The notes: generated by a model from the letters alone, not told the origin. 64,000 bases of DNA from Kushneria phosphatilytica (GCF_008247605.1 NZ_CP043420.1:2728001-2792000), one strand, 5' to 3'; positions 34,239 through 43,686 are shown, counted from the first letter of the stretch. Numbers and translations are program-made.

Positions 34239-35705
34239 TCAGCTGCCACTGTAGCTTGGCATGTTCCCCAGGCAGTAGTACTTGGTATCAAGGTACTCCT
34301 CAAGGCCGGCATGCCCTCCTTCGCGGCCCAGGCCGGACTGCTTGACGCCACCAAAGGGGATCGGAGCGCCGGTCATCTTCATGGTATTGACGCTGACCAT
34401 GCCGTAATCGAGTCCGCGCATCATCTTCCAGATTCGACGCACGTCGTTGCTGTAGACATAGGCCGCCAGGCCATATTCGGTATCATTGGCCGCGCGGATC
34501 ACTTCATCATCGTCATCAAAAAGGCAAACGCCAGCCACCGGTGCAAAATTCTCCTCACGGAAGATACGCATGCTGGAGGTGACATCGGCCATCAGGGTCG
34601 GCATGAAGAAGTTCGCGCCGGGTGCCATGGACTGATCGCCGGCAATCAGTCGTCCCCCTTTCTCCAGCGCATCCTCGACCAGCTCGTTGGCCGTATCCAC
34701 GGCACGCTTGTGAATCAGCGGGCCGATGTCGACCTCCATCATGCCGCTGCCCACCTTGAGCGCTTTCATATGGACCGCAAAGCGTTCGAGGAAACGATCA
34801 TAAATGCGTCGATGAACGAAAATCCGGTTGGCAGCCAGGCAATCCTGTCCGGCAGTCTGAAACTTGGCGGCTACCGCATGGGCAGCTGCCTCGTCGATAT
34901 CAACATCATCGCAGACAATGAAAGGCGCATTACCACCAAGCTCCAGCGAAGTCCGCTTGACGCTGGAAGCACTCTGGCGCAGCAATAGCTTGCCGACACG
35001 TGTCGACCCGGTCAGCGAGATCGAACGCACTCGAGTGTCGTTACAGAGAATCTCGGAGACGGTAGCGGGCTCGCCGGTGACCACATTGAAAATGCCGGCC
35101 GGAATGCCGGCCCGTTCAGCCAGCTCGGCCAGTGCCAGTGCCGTGAAAGGTGTCTCATTGGCCGGCTTGACGACGACCGGGCAACCGGCGGCCAGCGCAG
35201 CCCCCGCCTTGCGGGTAATCATCGCCAGCGGAAAGTTCCACGGCGTGAACATCACCGAAACGCCGACCGGCTCCTTGATCGTGCCCAGAGCCGCGTTGGG
35301 TATGTGGCTCGGGATGGTGGTGCCATAGGCGCGGCGCGCCTCCTCGGCAAACCACTGGATGAAGCTGGCGCCATAGTCGACCTCGCCCCGGGCGTCCCCC
35401 AGTGGCTTGCCCTGCTCAAGCGTCATCAGTTGCGCGAGATCTTCCTTGTGCTCATGTAACAGGCGGTACCATTCGTGCAGGCAATGCGCGCGCTCATTGA
35501 CCGTCATCGAGCGCCAGCCGGCAAACGCTTCCTCCGCAGCCGTCACGGCATCGGTAATCTGCTCCGGTTCCAGCAGGGTACAGTGTCCGATCACCTCACC
35601 ATTGGCGGGATCGAGTACCGGTTCATCGCTGCCCTGGCTGCCGGCAGTCCATTTGCCGCCTACATAGGCCAGTTGACGAAAAAGACGTGGATCGTTGAGC
35701 TGCAT
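34239..35705 (-). CDS. NAD(P)-dependent succinate-semialdehyde-type dehydrogenase
   Basis: A 488-residue aldehyde dehydrogenase of the GabD type. The general base Glu255 lies in LELGGNAPFIV and the catalytic Cys289 in AGQDCLAANRIF; the cofactor loop is LTGSTRVGK. It should oxidise succinate semialdehyde or a near relative. In ectoine-degrading bacteria an enzyme annotated this way (DoeC/Ssd) oxidises aspartate semialdehyde, and its position directly upstream of eutB-eutC supports that. The ATG at 35705 has GGGAG seven bases upstream, so the longer frame to 35876 is rejected. Confidence 0.9.
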   Translation of the reverse strand: MQLNDPRLFRQLAYVGGKWTAGSQGSDEPVLDPANGEVIGHCTLLEPEQITDAVTAAEEAFAGWRSMTVNERAHCLHEWYRLLHEHKEDLAQLMTLEQGKPLGDARGEVDYGASFIQWFAEEARRAYGTTIPSHIPNAALGTIKEPVGVSVMFTPWNFPLAMITRKAGAALAAGCPVVVKPANETPFTALALAELAERAGIPAGIFNVVTGEPATVSEILCNDTRVRSISLTGSTRVGKLLLRQSASSVKRTSLELGGNAPFIVCDDVDIDEAAAHAVAAKFQTAGQDCLAANRIFVHRRIYDRFLERFAVHMKALKVGSGMMEVDIGPLIHKRAVDTANELVEDALEKGGRLIAGDQSMAPGANFFMPTLMADVTSSMRIFREENFAPVAGVCLFDDDDEVIRAANDTEYGLAAYVYSNDVRRIWKMMRGLDYGMVSVNTMKMTGAPIPFGGVKQSGLGREGGHAGLEEYLDTKYYCLGNMPSYSGS

Positions 35706-35913
35706 GATGGCTCTCCCGAATGCAGGTGTCCTGATAGCCGGAATGGTCTGCTGACAGGGTGGTGCATTGGCGCCGCAATTTCTTTTCGAACCTGGCAGCT
35801 CATGAATGCCATTTTTTTCCTGCAGCGTGGTGCACCCTGGCGTTTTTTTGGCACATGAGCGTGCAGGCCGGCCCATGGGTTGCAGGGCATGCCGGCCACC
35901 GTTCCTCTGATAT

Positions 35914-35946
35914 GAAAACGGCGCTGTCCAGGCAGGACAGCGCCGT
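35914..35946 (-). terminator. Intrinsic terminator of the osmolyte ABC operon
   Basis: A perfect 12-bp stem, ACGGCGCTGTCC/GGACAGCGCCGT, with a five-base loop is followed on the minus strand by TTTTC. It lies 31 bases after the stop of the substrate-binding protein gene. Confidence 0.85.
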
Positions 35947-35976
35947 AAGGTAACCTCGATATCAGCCCATCAGAGG

Positions 35977-36942
35977 CTACTGATCATTGGCAGCTGCGTT
36001 GAAGTGATCATCAAACCACTGCTGCGCCACGCTGGCCGGATCCGCCTTGTCGACCTCGACCTGACGATTCATGGCCTGCAACTCTTCGGTTGTCAGCTTC
36101 GCAGAGACAGCATTGAGCGCATCACGCACAGTTGGATTGAGCGCATCACGCCGCGCGATCGGGACGATATTCTGGGCCGGCACCAGATTCTGATCATCCT
36201 CCAGAATGACCCAGTGATTCTGCACGATGGCACCCTGTGAGGAGAACATCCGTGCCACATCGATATCCCCGTCAGCGAGCGCGCCTCGTGTCAGCGGCCC
36301 ACCGGCATCGAGCGAGCGAAAGTTGCCGAAGGTTACGTTGTAGACACGCTTGAGCCCGGGAACACCCGCATCACGGGTACGGGTTTCGGGGGGGCCTCCC
36401 AGGGTCAGCTCGCCCGCCACCGGAGCCAGATCGCCGATCGTCTGCAGGTTGTATTTCGAGGCCGTCTCACTGGTTACCACCAGCACGTCACGGTCCTGGG
36501 CCGGAGAGTACTTCAATGCCGTCAGTGACTCCGGCAGCACCTTGTCGAGTGCCGAACCGACTTCCTCGCTGCTTTTGGCATCACTGTACTCGCCTTTCTG
36601 ATCGAGATAGGCCAGTACTGCGCCGGTATATTCCGGCAGCACATCAACTTCGCCATTCTGCAACGCCGGGAACACCACCTCGCGCGACCCCAGGTTGAGC
36701 CGGGTATTGACGTTTACACCGCGCTCACGCAGGACATCAGCATAAATATTGGCCAGCACCAGTTGCTCGGAAAAGTTGGTCGAGCCGATGGTTACGGTCT
36801 TATCACCACCGCTCTCTTTTGACTCGGAAGTCTGCTGCGAATCGTCATCGCCTCCCGAGCACCCTGCCAGTATCGACAGCATCAGTGTACCGATACCCAG
36901 TGCCAGAGAGTGTCGACCCTTTGCCATATGCCCTGTTCGCAT
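35977..36942 (-). CDS. Osmoprotectant ABC transporter substrate-binding lipoprotein (OsmF/OpuCC-like)
   Basis: A 321-residue lipoprotein with the lipobox LSILAGC (Cys28), so it is membrane-anchored, which is less common for this system in Gram-negatives. The mature part is a type II binding fold of the OpuC/ProX/OsmF class: KTVTIGSTNFSEQLVLANIYADVL, then EVDVLPEYTGAVLAYL, ETRTRDAGVPGLKRVY, and DIDVARMFSSQGAI. Likely ligands are glycine betaine, choline or related compounds. I place the start at the ATG at 36942, preceded by AAGGGAT, giving a good signal; starts at 36996 and 36927 are possible. Last gene of a four-gene operon. Confidence 0.9.
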   Translation of the reverse strand: MRTGHMAKGRHSLALGIGTLMLSILAGCSGGDDDSQQTSESKESGGDKTVTIGSTNFSEQLVLANIYADVLRERGVNVNTRLNLGSREVVFPALQNGEVDVLPEYTGAVLAYLDQKGEYSDAKSSEEVGSALDKVLPESLTALKYSPAQDRDVLVVTSETASKYNLQTIGDLAPVAGELTLGGPPETRTRDAGVPGLKRVYNVTFGNFRSLDAGGPLTRGALADGDIDVARMFSSQGAIVQNHWVILEDDQNLVPAQNIVPIARRDALNPTVRDALNAVSAKLTTEELQAMNRQVEVDKADPASVAQQWFDDHFNAAANDQ

Positions 36943-37008
36943 TCTGCTTATCCCTTGCTCGTTATTCGGATCACAACCGTTTCGGGCCATTTTCATCGCC
37001 GAGATCGC

Positions 37009-37689
37009 TCAATGGTGACGTAAACCCCGAGCCGTGACCAGCCGCTGCAGACCGGCAAAGGCAAGCTCGGTGGCGATCGCCAGTATAGCCACCAGCACGG
37101 CACCCACCAGCACCTGCACCAGATCACGCACCGCCAGGCCATCAATCAGATAGCGGCCCAGACCGCCAAGTCCGACATAGGCCGCCAGAGTCGCCGTGGA
37201 CATGACCTGGACTGCCGAGGTTCGCACACCCGCCATGATCAGTGGCATGGCAATCGGCAACTCGACCCGCCATAGCTGCTGCCAGTTCGTCATACCCACC
37301 GCCGTGGCCGCCTGTCGCACAGCCGGATCAACGTTGCGCATACCGACCAGGCTATTGGTCACCATGGGGGGAATCGCCAGTGCGACCAGCGCCACGATCA
37401 CCGGGATTACACCGTAGCCGACCAGCAGAAAAACAAAGATGATGACCCCGAATGAAGGCACCGCTCGGCCGATATTGGCCAGGTTGATGGCCAGTAGCCC
37501 ACCACGCCCACTGTGCCCCAACCCGATACCGATGGGCAGGGCAATGAGGGCGCCGGCCAGCGTCGAGACCAGCATGTAAAAGACATGTTCGAGAATGCGC
37601 TCGACAATGCCGTTACTGCCCTGCCAGTGCGCGGGATCACTCAGCCAGCCGATCAGCCCCTGCAGCAGTCCCACGAAAGAGTCGTTCAT
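37009..37689 (-). CDS. Osmoprotectant ABC transporter permease (OpuC-type, second)
   Basis: A 226-residue inner-membrane permease with five to six helices and the binding-protein-dependent transport motif in VDPAVRQAATAVGMTNWQQLWRVELP (EAA-loop equivalent), followed by LIMAGVRTSAVQVMSTATLAAYVG. It forms a heterodimer with the permease encoded by the overlapping upstream gene. The ATG at 37689 follows GGGAGGTCGAC and overlaps the previous stop by four bases (ATGA), indicating translational coupling. Confidence 0.93.
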   Translation of the reverse strand: MNDSFVGLLQGLIGWLSDPAHWQGSNGIVERILEHVFYMLVSTLAGALIALPIGIGLGHSGRGGLLAINLANIGRAVPSFGVIIFVFLLVGYGVIPVIVALVALAIPPMVTNSLVGMRNVDPAVRQAATAVGMTNWQQLWRVELPIAMPLIMAGVRTSAVQVMSTATLAAYVGLGGLGRYLIDGLAVRDLVQVLVGAVLVAILAIATELAFAGLQRLVTARGLRHH

Positions 37690-38324
37690 GTCGACCTCCC
37701 GCGCTGCCAGGGCGTCAGGCACCAGAGCAGACCGACCAGGGCAAGATCGACACACACTGCCAGCGCGACCGACAGCACGAAACCAACCACCAGCGGGGTC
37801 GTGAAGCTCAGCGTAAAGCCGGTGATAAAGAGCTGACCCAGCCCGCCCTGACCGATCAGGGCAGTGACCGTCACCAGACCAATGACCGTCACCGCCGCAA
37901 TGCGGATACCGGCCACGATCACGGGCAGTGCGATCGGCAACTCCACCTGCAACAGTCGTCTTGCACGTGAATACCCCAGGGCCCGGGCCGCTTCACGCAC
38001 GATCGGCGAAACGCCACGCAACCCTTCGACAATATTGCGAAACAGAATCAGCAGGGTATAGAGCGTCAGTCCGATCAACGACGTGGCCATCGACAGTCCG
38101 GTCAACGGCATCAGCAGGATGAACAGTGCCAGCGACGGGATCGAGAACATGACACCAGTGACGGCCAGCGAAGGCGTATAAAAACGCGGCCAGCGAATGG
38201 CCATCAGAGCCAGCGGGAAGGCAATCAGCAGGCCGAACAACAGCGAGAGCCCCAGCAGCTGCACATGCTGCGCCAGTGCCGCCAGGATATCGCCGGTATG
38301 TGAAGCGATCCAGTCCCAGTTCAT
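37686..38324 (-). CDS. Osmoprotectant ABC transporter permease (OpuC-type, first)
   Basis: A 212-residue permease with five to six membrane helices. VSPIVREAARALGYSRARRLLQVELP is the EAA coupling loop, followed by PVIVAGIRIAAVTVIGLVTVTALIG. Start and stop both overlap neighbours by ATGA, so the ATPase and both permeases are made in fixed ratio. Together with the ATPase and the lipoprotein it forms a complete importer for quaternary-amine osmolytes. Confidence 0.93.
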   Translation of the reverse strand: MNWDWIASHTGDILAALAQHVQLLGLSLLFGLLIAFPLALMAIRWPRFYTPSLAVTGVMFSIPSLALFILLMPLTGLSMATSLIGLTLYTLLILFRNIVEGLRGVSPIVREAARALGYSRARRLLQVELPIALPVIVAGIRIAAVTVIGLVTVTALIGQGGLGQLFITGFTLSFTTPLVVGFVLSVALAVCVDLALVGLLWCLTPWQRGRST

Positions 38325-39475
38325 GACAGCCGTCTCGTCAGCTGCACCTGGCTGATCACACCAAGGTAACGGCCTTCATCATCGACCACCGGCATGACAT
38401 CACCCGGCGCACTGATCAGGGCATTGAGTGCACTGCGCAGATTGGTTCGCTCATGCAACTGATGACGCCAGAGCGTCAGTTCGAGCCGCTCGATGCGACT
38501 GGCCCCGTCCGCCTGCCGGAGTCGCTCCCAGTCAAGCCAGCCGATGGGACGGCGCTCGCCGTCGAGCACAACCACCCCACTGCTACCTGCCTGCTGTAAA
38601 CGCGTTCGCGCCTCGGTCACGGTCATACTGCCGGCAACATGCACCCCGGGATCGATTTCATCGGCCTCCAGATACTGCAGGGCCAGACGTCGCAACTCAC
38701 GATCGGCACCGATAAAATCGACCACGAAGTCATCGGCTGGCGCCGCCAGCAGCCGGCCAGGTGTATCAAACTGAGCGATGTATCCCCCCTGCTGAAAGAT
38801 GGCGATCCGATCGCCAAGTTTCATGGCCTCATCGATATCGTGGGTCACCAGTACGATGGTCTTGCCCATGCGGGCCTGCAGACGCAACAACTCATCCTGT
38901 AGATGGGTCCGCACAATGGGATCGACTGCAGCAAAGGGTTCGTCCATCAGCAAAATGGGCGGATCAGCCGCCAACGCCCGAGCCAGCCCCACACGCTGCT
39001 GTTGCCCACCGGAGAGCTGATGGGGATAGCGTTTCATCAGGCTGGCATCGAGACCGACCAGCTCCACCAGCTCCTCTACCCGGGCCGTAATACGTGTCTT
39101 TGGCCATTTCAATAGCCGCGGGACGGTCGCGATGTTGTCGGCGATGGTATGGTGCGGAAAGAGTCCCGAGTGTTGCATCACATAGCCGATATGTCGGCGC
39201 AGCTGGGTGGCATCGCTCTCCATGACATCCTGATCGCCAATGCGGATGCATCCACTGGTGAGCGTTTCGAGCCGATTGATCATGCGCAGGGTGGTGGTCT
39301 TGCCACAACCTGAAGGGCCTACCAGTACAGTCAGTTCGCCGGCGGGGAGTGTCAGGTTCAGTGCCTCGACGGCAACGGTACCATCCGGGTAATGCTTGGC
39401 GACCGAATCAAAGACAATGGCGTGGCTGTCCTGCGCGGCATGGTGATTACGCTGGCGAGCGTCGGCAGTCGTCAA
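38321..39475 (-). CDS. Osmoprotectant ABC transporter ATPase with CBS domains
   Basis: A 384-residue ATP-binding subunit. Walker A GPSGCGKTT lies at about 53-61; the ABC signature LSGGQQQRVGLARALA, Walker B ILLMDEP and the switch His in VLVTHDIDEAM follow. The C-terminal 120 residues hold a tandem CBS pair (MTVTEARTRLQQAGSSGVVV and DVMPVVDDEGRYLGVISQ), which in OpuA-type ATPases senses ionic strength or cyclic nucleotides. First gene of the leftward operon ATPase-permease-permease-binding protein. Confidence 0.95.
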   Translation of the reverse strand: MTTADARQRNHHAAQDSHAIVFDSVAKHYPDGTVAVEALNLTLPAGELTVLVGPSGCGKTTTLRMINRLETLTSGCIRIGDQDVMESDATQLRRHIGYVMQHSGLFPHHTIADNIATVPRLLKWPKTRITARVEELVELVGLDASLMKRYPHQLSGGQQQRVGLARALAADPPILLMDEPFAAVDPIVRTHLQDELLRLQARMGKTIVLVTHDIDEAMKLGDRIAIFQQGGYIAQFDTPGRLLAAPADDFVVDFIGADRELRRLALQYLEADEIDPGVHVAGSMTVTEARTRLQQAGSSGVVVLDGERRPIGWLDWERLRQADGASRIERLELTLWRHQLHERTNLRSALNALISAPGDVMPVVDDEGRYLGVISQVQLTRRLS

Positions 39476-39620
39476 CGAACAATCCTCTACGGGTCAGGTG
39501 AGACGCAGCCGGCTCGTAACCGACTGCCGCTTCGCAGTTCAGGACCGGTAGCCTGACCGGCCTGATTCCACAAGCCTGGCGGAAGCCGGGCGCGGAAACA
39601 ATCCTCATCGCACCTGCTGT

Positions 39621-40163
39621 TCAGTGCCAGTAATGTACCAGCCCATCATCGGGCCCCATCAGGGGATCACTCAGGGGCCGTCCAACACGATCGATACGCT
39701 GCCGAGCCGCTGTAATATCAGCCTCACCACTGCGACACAGGTCCCAGTCCTGCTGGCCGGGCGGATAACCTGCAGTCAGGGTAAAATCGTCACTCGCTTC
39801 AAGCCGACAATGCCCCACTCCGGCCGGCAGCACCACGACTTCACCGGCGCTGACGGTCACTCGCTCGCCGGACTCACCACCCAGCATCAGCATGGCCGAC
39901 CCCTGGAAGATACCCAGCACCTCATGAGAGAGACTGTGGTAGTGATGAAAGGCGAACACCCCACCCCGCCACTGAGCCGGCCAGTCATTGGCGTTGAACA
40001 GCGCTTCCAGCTGCAGCGCCAGTGCCTCGCCGGCATCGGGAGACCACGCCGGCCGATAAAGCAGTACCGGCAGCCGATTGTTGGGCGTACGACCGTCATC
40101 GTCGAATGTCAGGATGGCAGGTGACTGTTCCTGCCAGGGCGTCGCATCACTCCTGGCCGCCAT
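39621..40163 (-). CDS. Cupin-fold protein, YjlB-like
   Basis: A 180-residue single-domain cupin. The first metal motif is AFHHYHSLSHEVLGIFQG and the second is LPAGVGHCRLEAS; together they give the His/Glu set for a divalent metal. The C-terminus (YPPGQQDWDLCRSGEAD, then LSDPLMGPDDGLVHYWH) follows the YjlB family. No catalytic role has been firmly assigned to this family. The ATG at 40163 lies six to seven bases after GGGGAG. Confidence 0.82.
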   Translation of the reverse strand: MAARSDATPWQEQSPAILTFDDDGRTPNNRLPVLLYRPAWSPDAGEALALQLEALFNANDWPAQWRGGVFAFHHYHSLSHEVLGIFQGSAMLMLGGESGERVTVSAGEVVVLPAGVGHCRLEASDDFTLTAGYPPGQQDWDLCRSGEADITAARQRIDRVGRPLSDPLMGPDDGLVHYWH

Positions 40164-40232
40164 GACATGCTCCCCTTGTTTTGCTTGCGCTGCTTCAGAG
40201 CATAGCAGGCGAGTGCGAAGCAACCCGGGCTG

Positions 40233-40949
40233 CTAACGACCGGTATCGCCCCGCAGGGCATGCACGGCGTACTGGATACTCTCGAGATAGTCATCCTCGA
40301 TGCCAAGATCCCGCAGATGGGCCACGGTATTGTCGAGATACTCCTGGCAGCTGCCCAGCACTCCCTTGCCGGTGCTCAGACGGTGGACGATATCGTGATC
40401 CTCGAGCCCCTCGATATAACGGTCATGCTCGGCGTTGGCGACAAAGGCAATACCGGGGAAGCTTCTCTCGGCACTGGTCAGGGTCACCCAACGCGGCTCG
40501 TAGGCGCCGGTCAGCATTTCACGACGCCAGACCAGCAGTAGTTCGGACTCCAGATCGCGCTCGGCTACCCGCAAAGCGACTCCCTCACTGACACCGCCAG
40601 GCACCAGCGACAGCATCAGGCCGGGGGCTTCGGGCGAGCCGCGCCCTTGCTCCATGCTCAGACAGAAGTCGCGATGGTACCCCTCCAGACGCACGGTATG
40701 ACGCTCAGCCACCTCGATACAGGGATTCCATACCAGCGAGCCGTAAGCAAACAGGTGAATCCCATCAATGTGCTCACTGCCCGGCGGCCGATCACTCAGC
40801 AGTGTCGCGATGGATGAGCGAAACTCATCATTGGTCAGCAGCGGCACCTCGGGATGCGAGTCTTCGAAATGCGAGCGGATAAGATCCTGCTCGAGCGCTG
40901 CTCGGGTCATGGCCACGGACTGATTGGCCCGAGAGAAATCCTCACTCAT
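40233..40949 (-). CDS. Gamma-glutamylcyclotransferase, ChaC family
   Basis: A 238-residue protein with the ChaC substrate-loop FAYGSLVWNP and the conserved HRDFCLSMEQGRGSPEAPGL segment, which also carries the likely catalytic Glu. ChaC enzymes cleave glutathione to 5-oxoproline and Cys-Gly in the cytoplasm. The ATG at 40949 (MSEDFSRANQS) is chosen over 41009; AGGA lies 11 bases upstream. It is about 70 bases upstream of the cupin gene on the same strand and may be co-transcribed. Confidence 0.88.
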   Translation of the reverse strand: MSEDFSRANQSVAMTRAALEQDLIRSHFEDSHPEVPLLTNDEFRSSIATLLSDRPPGSEHIDGIHLFAYGSLVWNPCIEVAERHTVRLEGYHRDFCLSMEQGRGSPEAPGLMLSLVPGGVSEGVALRVAERDLESELLLVWRREMLTGAYEPRWVTLTSAERSFPGIAFVANAEHDRYIEGLEDHDIVHRLSTGKGVLGSCQEYLDNTVAHLRDLGIEDDYLESIQYAVHALRGDTGR

Positions 40950-41027
40950 ATTGACGAATATCCTGTTGCGAAGCGCGATCGCGCACCCGACCGGCACAGG
41001 ACCCCTCAAAGGGCAGAGCCTGGCCTC

Positions 41028-42335
41028 CTAGGTACCAGTGGACGACAATTGACGGCCACGTCGCAACAGGGCATGCAGAATGAGTGCAGCAAACGTGGCG
41101 GTTCCGATGCCATCCAGCGTGAAGTCACCCAGATCGAGCGAAAAGTTGCCAGCACCCAGCACCAGGGTGACAGCAACCACGATCAGATTGGTGTTATCGC
41201 TCAGATCGACATCGTTCTGCACCCAGATACGTGCGCCGGCTGCGGCAATCAGGCCGAACACGACAATCGAGGTACCGCCAAGCACCGGACCGGGAATGGT
41301 CTGAATCAGAGCGCCGAACTTGGGCGAAAAGCCCAGTATCAGGGCCATGACCGCCGCAATCACGAAAATCAGCGTGGAGAAGACACGAGTCACTGCCATC
41401 ACGCCGATATTTTCGGCATAGGTCGTGACCCCGGTACCACCGACGCTACCCGACACAATGGTCGCAATACCGTCTCCCAGAAAGGCGCGTCCGATCCAGG
41501 GATCCAGATGGCGGCCACTCATGGCACTGACCGCCTTGACGTGGCCCAGGTTCTCGGCCACCAGAATGACAGCCACCGGGGCAATCAACACTATCGCATG
41601 TGGGCTGAATTCGGGCGCTGTAAAGGCCGGCACCCCAATCCAGGCGGCCTGCGCCACCCCGGAGAAGTCGATCGGCGCCCCGAGTCCAAGGCCGTTGGCC
41701 AGCAGCATATAGATCAGATAAGCCGCCAATAGTCCGATCAGGATCAGCAGGCGTTGCAGCAGGCCACGTGTCAGCACGGCCGCGCCACCGATGCAGAGCA
41801 CAGTCAGCAGCGCCATCCAGCTGTCAAACCCCGATTGCGACACACTCTTGACCGCTACCGGTGCCAGGTTGAGCCCGATCATGGTCACGATGGCCCCGGT
41901 CACGACCGGTGGCATCAATGCCTCGATCCAGCGTGTTCCCACGACCATGACCACCACTCCGATCAGCGCATAGACCACGCCGCAGGCAATGATACCGCCC
42001 AGCGCCAGTGCAATATCGGCATTGATACCCGAACCGCCATAGCCGGTAGCAGCAATCACGACACCAATGAAGGCAAAGCTCGATCCCAGATAGCTGGGAA
42101 TGCGACCACCGGTAATGACGAAGAACAACAGCGTGCCGACCCCGGACATGAAGATGGCCAGATTGGCGTCGAATCCCATCAGCAGAGGCGCCAGCACTGT
42201 CGACCCGAACATGGCCACCACATGCTGTGCCCCCATGGCCAGCATCTGCCCGGCAGGCAGTCGTTCATCCGGGGCGATGACTTCTCCCGGCGCATTGTTC
42301 TTTTTCTGCCACCGGGGGAACCAGGACTCGGCCAT
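41028..42335 (-). CDS. Uracil/xanthine permease, NCS2 family (UraA-like)
   Basis: A 435-residue inner-membrane nucleobase:proton symporter with about 14 hydrophobic segments. Family marks are LAMGAQHVVAMFGSTVLAPL near the N-terminus, the RIPSYLGSSFAFIGVV segment, LVAENLGHVKAVSAMSGR, and GTGVTTYAENIGVMAVTRV, with the substrate-binding Glu. UraA-type (uracil) is more likely than xanthine on these motifs. The ATG at 42335 has GGAG six bases upstream; ATGs at 42347 and 42374 are less well placed. It is divergent from the FAD reductase gene. Confidence 0.93.
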   Translation of the reverse strand: MAESWFPRWQKKNNAPGEVIAPDERLPAGQMLAMGAQHVVAMFGSTVLAPLLMGFDANLAIFMSGVGTLLFFVITGGRIPSYLGSSFAFIGVVIAATGYGGSGINADIALALGGIIACGVVYALIGVVVMVVGTRWIEALMPPVVTGAIVTMIGLNLAPVAVKSVSQSGFDSWMALLTVLCIGGAAVLTRGLLQRLLILIGLLAAYLIYMLLANGLGLGAPIDFSGVAQAAWIGVPAFTAPEFSPHAIVLIAPVAVILVAENLGHVKAVSAMSGRHLDPWIGRAFLGDGIATIVSGSVGGTGVTTYAENIGVMAVTRVFSTLIFVIAAVMALILGFSPKFGALIQTIPGPVLGGTSIVVFGLIAAAGARIWVQNDVDLSDNTNLIVVAVTLVLGAGNFSLDLGDFTLDGIGTATFAALILHALLRRGRQLSSTGT

Positions 42336-42495
42336 GTCACTCTCCATACAACGCTGCTTTCGGGTCGCGCGCATTCTACGCCCATCGCACCCGAGTGTTC
42401 ACGCACCCGGCTCTGTCAGCTCATCATTTTCTTCTACCCTGAGACCATCAATCTTCAATCTGCAGCTGAAATCTGCATCAGACAGGGAGGCATCA

Positions 42496-43680
42496 ATGCG
42501 TCATGATTACGATTATCTGATCGTGGGGGCCGGCATGGTCTCGGCCAATGCCACGCGAAGCATCCGGGAACGGGACTCGCAGGGAAGTATCGGTATCGTC
42601 GGTAGTGAGCCGAATGGACCAGTCACTCGCCCTGCCCTTTCCAAAAAGCTCTGGACCGACCCGGAGTTCGGCTTCGATAACATCTGGATGAAGCCCGAAG
42701 AAAGCGGTGCCACCCTGCACACCGACACCCGAATCGTCTCACTGGATCGCGACAATCAAACCGTGACCGCCGAAAACGGTGATGTTTTCGGCTATGGCCA
42801 ACTATTGCTTGCCACCGGCGGTGAGCCGAAACAACTTGACCTGGCTCCGAGCGAACGCGTGCTCTATTTCCGCACTGTCGAGGATTACCGTCAGTTGCGT
42901 GAGCTGGCAGGCCATCAGCGCCATATTGCCGTAGTGGGGGGCAGCTTCATTGGTACAGAACTGGCCGCAGCGCTCAATCTGAACGACACCCGAGTCACTC
43001 TGATTCATCCCGAACAGGTGTTGGGAGGTGACATCTTTCCCCCCGATCTGGCCGAACACTTTGAAAGCATGTATCACACGCATGGCGTCACCCTGATGGG
43101 TAACTGCAGGGTGACCTCCGGCCATCAGCAGGGTGAAACAGTCACGCTGACCCTCGATGACGGCAACACCGTAACAGCCGATGTCGTTGCCATCGGCCTG
43201 GGCATCGAGCCCGCCTGCGATATCGCCGTATCCGCAGGATTGACCGTGGATGACGGCATCGTGGTCGATGAGATGCTGCGCACCAGCGACCCGCACATCC
43301 TTGCCGCCGGCGATGTAGCCTCTTATCCGGACAATCTGCTGGGTCGCCAGCGCGCCGAACACGTCGATAATGCCAACATGATGGGTCAGCAGGCCGGTGC
43401 CATCATGGCGGGTAGCGAGGCCCCTTATACACACACACCCTATTTTTATTCGAATGTCTTCGAACTGGGCTATCAGGCCATCGGCACGCTCGACAGTTCG
43501 CTGGACACCATCGAAGACTGGCAGGAACCGCAGCAAAAGGGTGTGGTGTACTATCTCGAGAATGAGGTGGTGAAAGGGGTTCTGCTGGTTAATCTCAAGG
43601 AGCGACTGGACGCTGCCCGGGAGGTGATCAAGGAGCGCCGTCCGAGCAGTCGCGATGCATTGATTGGATGCATTCGCTGA
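42496..43680 (+). CDS. FAD/NAD(P)-dependent ferredoxin-reductase-like oxidoreductase
   Basis: A 394-residue flavoprotein of the AIF/rubredoxin-ferredoxin reductase type. The FAD motif is LIVGAGMVSANATRSI near the start, the NAD(P) motif VVGGSFIGTELAAAL is in the middle, and the flavin-binding Asp is in HILAAGDVASYP. The C-terminal domain has FYSNVFELGYQAIGTLD. It probably passes electrons from NAD(P)H to a ferredoxin, rubredoxin or Rieske protein, none of which is encoded nearby. The ATG at 42496 follows GGGAGGCATCA, a clear ribosome site. Confidence 0.9.
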   Translation: MRHDYDYLIVGAGMVSANATRSIRERDSQGSIGIVGSEPNGPVTRPALSKKLWTDPEFGFDNIWMKPEESGATLHTDTRIVSLDRDNQTVTAENGDVFGYGQLLLATGGEPKQLDLAPSERVLYFRTVEDYRQLRELAGHQRHIAVVGGSFIGTELAAALNLNDTRVTLIHPEQVLGGDIFPPDLAEHFESMYHTHGVTLMGNCRVTSGHQQGETVTLTLDDGNTVTADVVAIGLGIEPACDIAVSAGLTVDDGIVVDEMLRTSDPHILAAGDVASYPDNLLGRQRAEHVDNANMMGQQAGAIMAGSEAPYTHTPYFYSNVFELGYQAIGTLDSSLDTIEDWQEPQQKGVVYYLENEVVKGVLLVNLKERLDAAREVIKERRPSSRDALIGCIR

Positions 43681-43686
43681 ACAGAA

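Noticed and set aside
35849..35864. Sigma-54-like TGGCAC...TGCA on the plus strand
   Set aside because: The spacing between the GG and GC elements is two bases too long and no gene starts downstream on that strand.
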